This document shows positions 1 to 5,251 of a stretch of DNA of 5,251 bases, piece by piece. Source of the stretch: an uncultured Eubacteriales bacterium (lineage in GTDB: Bacteria; Bacillota; Clostridia; Oscillospirales; Oscillospiraceae). Position 1 is the first letter of the stretch. Each line of letters starts with the position of its first letter. Location: assembly GCA_900554705.1 (NCBI GenBank), contig USIH01000140.1, positions 1 to 5,251 on the forward strand, written 5' to 3'. A program made the translations under genes and the position numbers. Below the pieces are notes generated by a model that was not told where the DNA came from, ran no database searches, and worked only from the letters and a program-made list of their open reading frames with translations.

Positions 1-278
1 TGACCGAAGCCGAGCGCGAGGCGCTGGAAGCCCTGAAAGCGGCGGCGCAGACCCTCCTCGACCGCATCGCGGAGGTTGCGGCAGAAATCACCCGCATCAC
101 CGAGTCCGTAAACGGCTATGACATTGACACTGTTACGAGCGACGACAAGGCCGCCATCGAACAGCTCATCACCGACATCGACGCGCTGCTGAACGGCAAC
201 AACCTGACCGAAGCCGAGCGCGAGGCGCTGGAAGCCCTGAAAGCGGCGGCGCAGACCCTGCTCGACCGCATCGCTGAA
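1..278 (+). repeat. In-frame tandem repeat, 204-bp (68-residue) period
   Basis: The sequence at 1-74 recurs at 205-278 with only three mismatches (positions 56, 71 and 74 against 260, 275 and 278). The offset of 204 bases is exactly 68 codons. All three mismatches are in third codon positions and synonymous, so the encoded 24 residues (starting TEAEREALEALKAAAQ) are identical. One near-complete unit (1-204) and the start of the next (205-278) are visible. The array probably extends left beyond the window. The unit has low Gly/Pro content and heptad-like spacing of Leu/Ile, consistent with a helical bundle or stalk module. Confidence 0.9.
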
Positions 279-833
279 AACCTGAAACCGACCGAAGACG
301 TCTGCAAGCCGTTCATCGACATTGATCAGAACGCTTGGTATCACGCAGGCGTGCACTACATGATCGAAAACGGTATGATGAACGGCGTCGGAAACGGCCG
401 CTTTGCGCCGGACGGCACGCTCACGCGCGCGATGCTCGTGACGATCCTCTACCGTCAGGCCGGTTCGCCGAGCGTCGAGGGCAAGACAAATCCGTTCACC
501 GACGCACAGAAGGGCTATTATGCCGACGCAGTCACTTGGGCTTATGCGCACAAGATCACCAAGGGTGCGACCGAGACGACCTTTGAGCCGGATGCGCCCG
601 CGACTCGCGAGCAGATCGCGACGATTCTCTATCGCCGTGAGGGCGAGCCGGAGGTCAAGCAGGATCTGAGCGCATTCTCCGACGCCGACCAGATCACCGG
701 CTATGCTCGCGCCGCCATGCAGTGGGCAGTTGCCGAGAAGATCATCCAAGGCGACGGCAACAGACTGAACGCCAGAGGCGACGCGACCCGCGCGGAGATA
801 GCCACCATGCTCATGCGCTATCTGAGCAAATAA
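1..833 (+). CDS. SLH-domain cell-surface protein with helical repeats, C-terminal part (5' end outside window)
   Basis: The frame is open from position 3 to the TAA at 831-833, giving 276 residues with no start inside the window, so this is the C-terminal part of a larger protein. An Ala/Glu/Leu-rich helical region comes first (about residues 1-98, tandem 68-residue repeats). Three S-layer homology domains follow, at about 309-467, 489-650 and 675-826. Each SLH copy shows the family pattern: an F-x-D start, an aromatic/Ala helix, a G-x-F-x-P-like turn and a TRAE-like motif (TRAM, TREQ, TRAE) before an hydrophobic I/L-L-x-R segment. Known role: SLH triplets anchor exported proteins non-covalently to secondary cell-wall polymers. 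The helical repeats probably form a stalk or spacer holding an N-terminal domain away from the wall; that domain is not visible. The gene ends in its own terminator and is not obviously linked in function to the downstream operon. SLH assignment is firm; the protein's overall function is unknown. Confidence 0.93.
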   Translation, partial: TEAEREALEALKAAAQTLLDRIAEVAAEITRITESVNGYDIDTVTSDDKAAIEQLITDIDALLNGNNLTEAEREALEALKAAAQTLLDRIAENLKPTEDVCKPFIDIDQNAWYHAGVHYMIENGMMNGVGNGRFAPDGTLTRAMLVTILYRQAGSPSVEGKTNPFTDAQKGYYADAVTWAYAHKITKGATETTFEPDAPATREQIATILYRREGEPEVKQDLSAFSDADQITGYARAAMQWAVAEKIIQGDGNRLNARGDATRAEIATMLMRYLSK

Positions 834-869
834 TTGCGTTTATACCAAACGAGGATCCTTCGACACGCT

Positions 870-901
870 GAGGCTCCGCTCATTTGAGCGGAGCCTCTTT
901 T
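870..901 (+). terminator. Rho-independent terminator of the SLH gene
   Basis: A perfect 12-bp stem is formed by GAGGCTCCGCTC (870-881) and GAGCGGAGCCTC (886-897) around a four-base ATTT loop (the inner A-T pair could also close). TTTT at 898-901 follows. It lies 37 bases after the SLH stop codon. The opposite strand has no T tract after the stem, so it should act only on rightward transcription. It separates the SLH gene from the AraC/ABC operon. Confidence 0.88.
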
Positions 902-921
902 ATGCGCAAAATTTCGTCTTT

Positions 922-948
922 TCGGTAAATTTAAGTCCGATCGGTAAA
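922..948 (+). promoter_or_regulatory. Candidate activator site: two TCGGTAAA direct repeats
   Basis: TCGGTAAA occurs at 922-929 and again at 941-948, in the same orientation and 19 bases apart, close to two helical turns. The right copy touches the -35 hexamer (947-952). Directly repeated half-sites about two turns apart, with the proximal one abutting the -35, is the usual geometry of AraC-family activators. The site is therefore a candidate for autoregulation by the gene at 1025. The match is seen in the sequence; the binding is inferred. Confidence 0.45.
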
Positions 949-975
949 GACATTTTGCAAAACGTGTGGTATACT
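947..975 (+). promoter_or_regulatory. Sigma-A-type promoter with extended -10 for the AraC-ABC operon
   Basis: The -10 is TATACT (970-975), preceded by TGG (967-969), which gives the extended -10 TGn element. A 17-bp spacer upstream lies AAGACA (947-952), four of six matches to TTGACA. Transcription would start near 981-983 and give a leader of about 43 bases to the ATG at 1025. The weak -35 with a good extended -10 suits an activator-dependent promoter. This fits the regulator encoded immediately downstream and the repeated motif overlapping the -35. Confidence 0.7.
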
Positions 976-999
976 GTCCGACAGTTAGCCGCAACTAAC
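953..999 (+). promoter_or_regulatory. Cluster of dyad symmetries across the promoter and early leader
   Basis: Three inverted repeats are packed here. TTTTGCAAAA (953-962) is a perfect palindrome inside the -35/-10 spacer. ACTGTCCGACAGT (973-985) has six-base arms around one base and covers the end of the -10 through the predicted start site. GTTAG (984-988) pairs with CTAAC (995-999) across six bases. The first two sit where repressor operators commonly lie. The third recalls the inner arms of a DtxR/IdeR iron box (GTTAG-CTAAC), but its spacing is too wide for a standard box, and it could equally be a small leader hairpin. No binding protein is shown by the sequence. Confidence 0.35.
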
Positions 1000-1024
1000 C
1001 AAGAAGAACACAGGAGCGCAGAAC

Positions 1025-1978
1025 ATGGAGCAAATGAAAAAACAGGGTGCGGTGCTGCTGGCGCAGAGCGACGGCTGCACGGTCTGGCAATTTCGCAACG
1101 AGACCGGCGAGGGGACTATGACCACCTACGAGGTCTTTTCGGGTGTCGTGCTGAGCTTTAACGACTTCCACATGGAGCGCTTTGACAGCAGCTATGTGGC
1201 CGATCGGCGTCTGTTTGCGATCGATCATTGCAGAGAGGGACGCATGGAATACGCGCCGCGCGAAGATCTGCTTGCCTATACGGAAGCGGGCGATATGAAG
1301 CTCGACCTTCGCCAGCGCCACACCGGCACCTTCTTCTTCCCGTCGCACCACTACCATGGCCTGACCGTCGCCTTCGACCGCAACATCGCGGGTCGCTTGC
1401 GCCCGCCGGAGTGCGGGGACTTCCCCGCGACACCCGAGGACATCATTGCGCGCTGGGCACTGGGCGCTTATCCGCGCGTGGTACACAACGCAGGGCTTGC
1501 GCATATTTTCGACGAACTGTACCGCGTCCCCGAGGCGATCCGCATTCCCTACTTCCGGCTCAAAACGCTGGAGCTGCTCCTGTATCTGAGCGCGATGACC
1601 GTTCCGAAGGACGAAGCGCCGCCGTACTTTTATAAAACGCAGGTGGAGAAGGTCAAGGCCATCCAGAGCTTTCTTGCCGAGCACATCACAGAGCACTTTA
1701 CGCAGGAGGCGCTGGCGCAAAGGTTCAACATCCCCCTGACCACGATGAAGGCCTGCTTCCGCTCCGTCTACGGCTCCGCCATGGGCACATGGCTGACGAG
1801 CTATCGCATGAATCTGGCGGCAGAGCTGCTGATCCGGTCGCGTGCGCTGAGCATCGCGGAGGTCGGCGGTCGGGTCGGTTACGACAACGCGGGAAAATTC
1901 ACGGAGGCATTCAAGCGCGTCATGCGCCTGACGCCGTCGGAATATCGAAAGGAACGAGGAGGCAATTATGAGGTCTGA
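1025..1978 (+). CDS. AraC-family transcriptional regulator (PchR/YbtA-like)
   Basis: The 317-residue product starts at the ATG at 1025, eight bases after AGGAG (1012-1016). The N-terminal part (about 1-200) is a presumed ligand-sensing domain. It carries segments such as VLSFNDFHM, AIDHCREGRMEY and FFFPSHHYHGLTVAF, which resemble the sensory half of regulators that sit beside siderophore transporters in Clostridia (recognised from memory). The C-terminal part (about 207-312) is a typical AraC DNA-binding domain. Its first helix-turn-helix lies around 225-250 (FTQEALAQRFNIPLTTMKAC). The second lies around 275-310 and includes SIAEVGGRVGYDN, KFTEAFKR and the family hallmark TPSEYRK. The stop (TGA 1976-1978) overlaps the next gene by 11 bases, so it is co-transcribed with the ABC transporter that it probably controls. 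Direct repeats at its own promoter suggest autoactivation. The inducer is unknown; an iron chelate is the leading guess. Confidence 0.9.
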   Translation: MEQMKKQGAVLLAQSDGCTVWQFRNETGEGTMTTYEVFSGVVLSFNDFHMERFDSSYVADRRLFAIDHCREGRMEYAPREDLLAYTEAGDMKLDLRQRHTGTFFFPSHHYHGLTVAFDRNIAGRLRPPECGDFPATPEDIIARWALGAYPRVVHNAGLAHIFDELYRVPEAIRIPYFRLKTLELLLYLSAMTVPKDEAPPYFYKTQVEKVKAIQSFLAEHITEHFTQEALAQRFNIPLTTMKACFRSVYGSAMGTWLTSYRMNLAAELLIRSRALSIAEVGGRVGYDNAGKFTEAFKRVMRLTPSEYRKERGGNYEV

Positions 1979-3734
1979 AAAGAAGCGCTGGATGAATGCC
2001 CTGTTTGCCTGTGCTGCGGGCGAAAAAAAGCGGCTGGCACTGTCCGTCGTGCTGTCGGTGCTGTCGGTCGGCGCGGGACTGGTGCCGTTTTACTGTATGT
2101 ACCGGATGATCTGCCTGTTCACGGCAGACACGGCGACCGCAGCCGCCGTCGTCCGCTGGTGCCTTGGCGCGCTGGCGGCATACGCGGCAAAGATCCTGCT
2201 GTTCAGTCTGTCGAGCGGCATCTCGCACACCATGGCCTACCACATTCTGAAGGGGCTGCGGCTGCGGCTGGCCGACCGTTTTCTGCGCGCGCCGCTGGGC
2301 GACGTGGAGGGACACAGCATCGGCGAGATCAAGAGCATGATGGTAGACAAAATCGAAAATCTCGAGCCGCCGCTGGCACACATGATTCCGGAGGGCGCGG
2401 GGCACATCGTCCTGCCCGTCGTGAGCATCGCCGCACTGGCCGCGCTGGACTGGCGTCTGGCGCTGGCATCGCTCGTGACCTTCCCGCTCTCCTTTTTCTG
2501 CATGGGGCTGACCTTCAAGATCAGCGGCAAAAACTTTGAGACCTATGACCGTGCCGCAAGCGATATGAACAGCACCATCGTCGAGTACATCGAGGGCATC
2601 GAGGTCATCAAGGCCTTTGGCCGCGCCGGTGTGTCCTACGAAAAATACGCCGGTGCGATCACAAATTTCCGCACCTTTGTGGTCAAGTGGCTCACCTCCA
2701 CCTTCGCCACGATGAAGCTGAGCTTCGCCCTCTTCCCCTCTACGCTCATCGGCACGCTTCCCGCCGCGCTGGCGCTGGCCTCCGGCGGCCGCATCAGCGC
2801 GCCGCAAGCGGCGCTGGCTGTGATGCTGTCGATCTCCATGGTCGGCTCGCTCGCTAAGTTAGAAGTCTTTTCGGAAAATATGCGGCAGGTCAAATGCACC
2901 GTGGAGCAGCTGGAAGCATTCCTTGAACTGCCGGAGCTTCCCGAGCCTGCCGGTCGTGTCGAGACGAAGGGCACCGACGTGGAACTAAAAAACGTACATT
3001 TTTCCTACACCGGCGCGAAGACGGACGAGGTGCTACACGGCATAGACCTTTCGCTCCCGTCCGGCAGCTTCACCGCGCTGGTCGGCCCCTCCGGCGGGGG
3101 AAAATCGACGGTGGCCAAGCTGATCTCCCGCTTCTGGGACGTGAGGGACGGCAGCATCCGCGTCGGCGGCGTGGATATCAGGGATATGCCGCTTTCGCAG
3201 CTGGCAGAGCAGGTCAGCTTCGTCACGCAGGACAATTTCCTCTTCCGCTGCTCGCTGCTGGAAAACATCCGTCTCGGCGATCCCAAGGCAACCGATGCGG
3301 AGGTCAAGGCGGCGGCAAGAAGCGCGCAGTGCGAGGCGTTCATCCGCCGCCTGCCGCAGGGCTACGACACGCCCGCCGGTGAAGCGGGCAGGCGCCTCTC
3401 CGGCGGAGAAAAGCAGCGCATCGCCATCGCGCGCATGATGCTCAAGAACGCACCTATCGTCATTCTCGACGAGGCGACCGCCTTCACCGATCCGGAAAAT
3501 GAGGACAAGCTCCAGCGCAGCATCGCCGCGCTGACAAAAGGAAAAACACTGCTCGTCATCGCCCATCGGCTCTCCACGGTCAAAAACGCGGACAACATCG
3601 TCGTCCTAAAGGACGGACGGATCGTCGCCCAAGGTAAACAGGAGGCGCTGCTTGCGTCCTGCCCGCTCTACCGCGATATGTGGCAGGCGCACATCGGGGC
3701 GAAGGACTGGGCAGTATCGGCAAAGGAGGCGTAA
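1968..3734 (+). CDS. ABC half-transporter, membrane domain fused to ATPase (YbtP/YbtQ/IrtA-like)
   Basis: This 588-residue protein is of normal length for a type IV ABC half-transporter. The start at 1968 has AGGAGG (1957-1962) five bases upstream and lies inside the end of the regulator gene, so translation is probably coupled. The membrane domain spans about 20-300, with hydrophobic stretches near 23-50, 58-82, 143-182 and 251-298. The ATPase domain spans about 336-575. Visible motifs are Walker A GPSGGGKST (373-381, K379), the Q-loop glutamine Q421, signature LSGGE (477-481), Walker B ILDEAT with D501 and catalytic E502, and the H-loop H533. All catalytic residues are present. The D-loop reads AFTDPENE instead of the common SALD form. 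This resembles the AFADPE-type D-loop of siderophore-linked YbtPQ/IrtAB proteins (recalled, not searched). It should work in the cytoplasmic membrane as a heterodimer with the next gene's product. Ferric-siderophore uptake is the favoured idea; peptide or drug export cannot be excluded. Confidence 0.92.
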   Translation: MRSEKKRWMNALFACAAGEKKRLALSVVLSVLSVGAGLVPFYCMYRMICLFTADTATAAAVVRWCLGALAAYAAKILLFSLSSGISHTMAYHILKGLRLRLADRFLRAPLGDVEGHSIGEIKSMMVDKIENLEPPLAHMIPEGAGHIVLPVVSIAALAALDWRLALASLVTFPLSFFCMGLTFKISGKNFETYDRAASDMNSTIVEYIEGIEVIKAFGRAGVSYEKYAGAITNFRTFVVKWLTSTFATMKLSFALFPSTLIGTLPAALALASGGRISAPQAALAVMLSISMVGSLAKLEVFSENMRQVKCTVEQLEAFLELPELPEPAGRVETKGTDVELKNVHFSYTGAKTDEVLHGIDLSLPSGSFTALVGPSGGGKSTVAKLISRFWDVRDGSIRVGGVDIRDMPLSQLAEQVSFVTQDNFLFRCSLLENIRLGDPKATDAEVKAAARSAQCEAFIRRLPQGYDTPAGEAGRRLSGGEKQRIAIARMMLKNAPIVILDEATAFTDPENEDKLQRSIAALTKGKTLLVIAHRLSTVKNADNIVVLKDGRIVAQGKQEALLASCPLYRDMWQAHIGAKDWAVSAKEA

Positions 3735-3737
3735 GCT

Positions 3738-4877
3738 ATGTTCAAAACCGTAAAGCGCATCATCGACTGGTGCGGCGAATGGAAACGGCAGCTGTACTGG
3801 GGCTTCGTGATGACCTTTTTCTCCCACATTTTCGCCGCCCTCCCGCTTGGACTGGCCGCCTATACGGTCGGCTCGCTCATCGAGGCGCAGAAAAACGGGA
3901 CGACCTTTGACACCGCGTGGATCTGGAAGAGCATCGTGCTGCAAGTCGTTCTGGTGTTCCTTCGCTTCCTGTTCGACTATTTCCGCGCTCGCCTGCAAGA
4001 GCCGATCAGCTACCGCCTCACCGCGCGCGACCGTCTCGCGATCGGCGACGCGCTCAAGCGCGTCTCGCTGGGTTATTTTCAAACGGTCAGCACGGGCGAC
4101 ATCTTAAATTCTATCACCACGGGGCTGTCCACCTTGGAAAACATGGGCATCCGCATGATCGACAACTTTGTGGGCGGCTACCTGAACTTCCTTGTGATCT
4201 TCATCGGCCTTGCGGTCTGTAGCCCCCTGACGGCGCTCATCGCGCTGACCGCCGCCGCGCTGTCGTTCTGCTGCCTGCTGATCGTATCACATTACAGCCG
4301 CGTCCACTCCCCCGTCGCAGCGCAAGCCAACCGCGACATGACCGGCGCGGTCATCGAATACGCGCGCGGTCTGGCCGTCGTCAAGTCCTTCGGCAAGGGC
4401 GGCGCGTCCATGGAAGCGCTTTCCGGAGCGGTCGACGACAGCAAACGCATCCATCTCAAGATCGAATGGGGCTATCTGCCCGCCAACGCCCTGCACCTGC
4501 TCGCGCTCAAGTGCGGCAGCGTGGGTCTGGCGCTGGCCGCCGCGCTCATGTGTCTCGCGGGGCGGATGCCGTTTTCCATGATGCTGACCTTCGTCTTCTT
4601 TTCGTTCAGCATTTTTGCAAGCCTGGAGCCGATCAGCGACAGCGCGCATACCCTCGGCGTCATCGACGAGGCGATGGATCAGCTCGACGCGCTGCGCGGT
4701 GGGAATTTCATCGACACCGACGGCAGGGACATCCACCTTTCGCACTACGACATCGCGTTTCAGAACGTCACCTTCGGCTACGATCCGGCGCGCCCGATTC
4801 TGAAGAACGTATCATTCGAAGCAAAGCCCGGTCAGACGATCGCGCTCGTCGGCCCCAGGTCTCGTTCGTGTGCCTGA
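3738..4877 (+). CDS. Second ABC half-transporter, truncated at Walker A by a sequence junction
   Basis: The start at 3738 is three bases after the previous stop, with AAGGAGG (3723-3729) eight bases upstream, so it is the third gene of the operon. Residues 1-320 form an ABC membrane domain, with hydrophobic stretches near 20-48, 61-85, 143-185 and 248-298. Characteristic segments are [17 protein letters not shown] (120-136) and [16 protein letters not shown] (206-221). The ATPase domain begins near 338 ([20 protein letters not shown]). It runs to GQTIALVGP (365-373) and then stops making sense: where Walker A should continue GSGKST, the frame reads RSRSCA and ends at TGA 4875-4877. The Walker lysine, Q-loop, signature, Walker B and H-loop are all missing. 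Homologues are usually about 580-600 residues, so some 210-230 residues are lost. The DNA after about 4856 belongs to gpmI. As written it could not be an active ATPase. The intact gene presumably exists in the source genome as the partner of the 1968-3734 product. Confidence 0.88.
   Translation: MFKTVKRIIDWCGEWKRQLYWGFVMTFFSHIFAALPLGLAAYTVGSLIEAQKNGTTFDTAWIWKSIVLQVVLVFLRFLFDYFRARLQEPISYRLTARDRLAIGDALKRVSLGYFQTVSTGDILNSITTGLSTLENMGIRMIDNFVGGYLNFLVIFIGLAVCSPLTALIALTAAALSFCCLLIVSHYSRVHSPVAAQANRDMTGAVIEYARGLAVVKSFGKGGASMEALSGAVDDSKRIHLKIEWGYLPANALHLLALKCGSVGLALAAALMCLAGRMPFSMMLTFVFFSFSIFASLEPISDSAHTLGVIDEAMDQLDALRGGNFIDTDGRDIHLSHYDIAFQNVTFGYDPARPILKNVSFEAKPGQTIALVGPRSRSCA
4850..4859. other. Breakpoint joining an ABC transporter gene to a gpmI fragment
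   Basis: To the left, the ABC frame (codons starting at 4851, 4854) encodes G-P of Walker A. To the right, a different frame (codons starting at 4853, 4856, 4859) encodes [12 protein letters not shown] of phosphoglycerate mutase. Bases 4850-4856 (CGGCCCC) can be read sensibly in both genes, as V-G-P of the ABC protein or as R-P before the mutase segment. The exact breakpoint is therefore ambiguous over a few bases and may reflect short shared sequence. No insertion sequence, inverted repeat or target duplication is visible around it. Confidence 0.85.
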
Positions 4878-5251
4878 CCGAGTACGACCCGGACATCCCC
4901 GCGCCGATCGCGTTCCCCAAAACGTTCCCGGAAAACGTGCTTGCCGACGTGCTTTCCGCCGCCGGCCTGCGTCAATACCATATCGCCGAAACCGAGAAGT
5001 ATGCGCACGTCACGTTCTTCCTCAACGGCGGGCGCGAGGAGCCCAAGGCGGGGGAGCAGCGAAGCCTCATCCCCAGCCCCAAGGTCGCCACGTATGATCT
5101 GCAGCCTCAGATGAGCGAACCTGAAGTCGCGGACACGTTGGCTGCGGCGATCGATGCCGATGAGGCCGATGTGTACATCGTGAACTTCGCGAATCCCGAT
5201 ATGGTCGGCCACACGGGCGTCATCCCCGCCGCCGTCGCCGCCGTCGAAGCG
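4859..5251 (+). CDS. gpmI: 2,3-bisphosphoglycerate-independent phosphoglycerate mutase, internal fragment
   Basis: The frame starting at 4859 is open for 131 codons to the window edge, with no start codon of its own gene and no stop. The product interconverts 3- and 2-phosphoglycerate in glycolysis in the cytoplasm, using two manganese ions. The fragment matches the phosphatase-domain part that follows the inserted transferase domain in this family. It shows VCLTEYD (4-10), [16 protein letters not shown] (43-58, holding the active-site lysine equivalent to K336 of the Bacillus stearothermophilus enzyme), [12 protein letters not shown] (72-83) and [12 protein letters not shown] (109-120). The Asp and His of DMVGH correspond to metal ligands D403 and H407. 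About the first 310 residues and the last 85-90 are absent. Wording such as [16 protein letters not shown] and [16 protein letters not shown] reminds me of actinobacterial (Coriobacteriia-like) enzymes more than of Clostridia, but this is from memory. It has no functional link to the ABC operon. Confidence 0.9.

Noticed and set aside
1..278. CRISPR-like reading of the regular repeat
   Set aside because: The repeat unit is 204 bp, continuous with coding sequence, in frame, and has no spacer/repeat alternation.
906..958. GCAAAAT (906-912) paired with ATTTTGC (952-958)
   Set aside because: The seven-base arms are separated by 39 AT-rich bases. This is expected by chance, and the right arm is already part of the TTTTGCAAAA palindrome.
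955..960. TTGCAA as the -35 element
   Set aside because: Only nine bases separate it from TATACT, far too short for a sigma-A promoter. AAGACA at 947-952 with a 17-base spacer fits better.
841..973. Inverted repeat TATACCAAAC (841-850) and GTGTGGTATA (964-973), nine of ten matching
   Set aside because: The arms are 113 bases apart with the terminator between them, AT-rich and imperfect. Chance similarity is likely, and no boundary of a mobile element is evident.
995..1720. Minus-strand open frame of 241 residues opposite the AraC gene
   Set aside because: Antisense shadow of the regulator gene in GC-rich DNA, with no domain or convincing ribosome binding site. The other reverse frames (for example 3033-3566, 3606-4082, 4287-4745 and 4832-5212) were rejected for the same reason.
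1920..2807. Long minus-strand open frame (295 residues) opposite the regulator and first ABC gene
   Set aside because: It lies wholly opposite coding sequence with clear conserved motifs. Its predicted protein is low-complexity, rich in Arg, Gln, Gly and His, which is typical of an antisense shadow in GC-rich DNA. No recognisable domain is seen.
4851..4877. A natural frameshift or programmed truncation ending the second ABC protein
   Set aside because: No frame after 4859 restores ABC sequence (no signature, Walker B or H-loop). All 393 following bases encode phosphoglycerate mutase, so this is a junction and not a frameshift.
4870..5097. Plus-strand 75-residue open frame starting just after the junction
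   Set aside because: It is out of frame with the gpmI coding frame, which is continuous and conserved over the same bases. The product is Arg/Ala/Pro-rich without motifs.

Overview
The window looks like a stretch of a GC-rich, Gram-positive gut-type Clostridia genome (Oscillospiraceae-like), joined near its right end to a fragment of an unrelated gene. The taxonomic reading is inference. It rests on the SLH-anchored surface protein with 68-residue helical repeats, the strong AGGAGG-type ribosome binding sites and the style of the AraC/ABC cassette. All genes are on the + strand.

Layout. Positions 1-833 hold the 3' part of a cell-surface protein gene: near-identical helical repeats, then three SLH domains, then a stop. 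The 191-base intergenic region (834-1024) holds a strong intrinsic terminator (870-901) and then a compact promoter with an extended -10 (947-975). That promoter is surrounded by direct repeats and dyads that look like operators. Positions 1025-1978 encode an AraC-family regulator with a PchR/YbtA-like character. It overlaps by 11 bases the start of a full-length ABC half-transporter (membrane domain plus ATPase, 1968-3734). Three bases further on begins a second ABC half-transporter (from 3738).

The second ABC gene is broken. Its reading frame is normal up to the first two residues of the Walker A motif (about 4856). The DNA then becomes, with no transition, the middle of a 2,3-bisphosphoglycerate-independent phosphoglycerate mutase gene (gpmI, 4859-5251). 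This is on the same strand but in another frame, and it is open to the window edge. Neither gene has its proper end or beginning at the junction, and no mobile element or duplicated target site is visible. An assembly or library chimera is the most economical explanation; a real deletion/fusion is the alternative.

How the genes work together. The regulator and the two ABC proteins form one operon. By analogy with YbtA-YbtPQ, PchR-type regulators and IrtAB, the likely job is a heterodimeric transporter for a siderophore-like or other small ligand, with the regulator sensing that ligand and activating its own promoter. The substrate and direction of transport cannot be read from the sequence. 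The SLH protein is a separate transcription unit.
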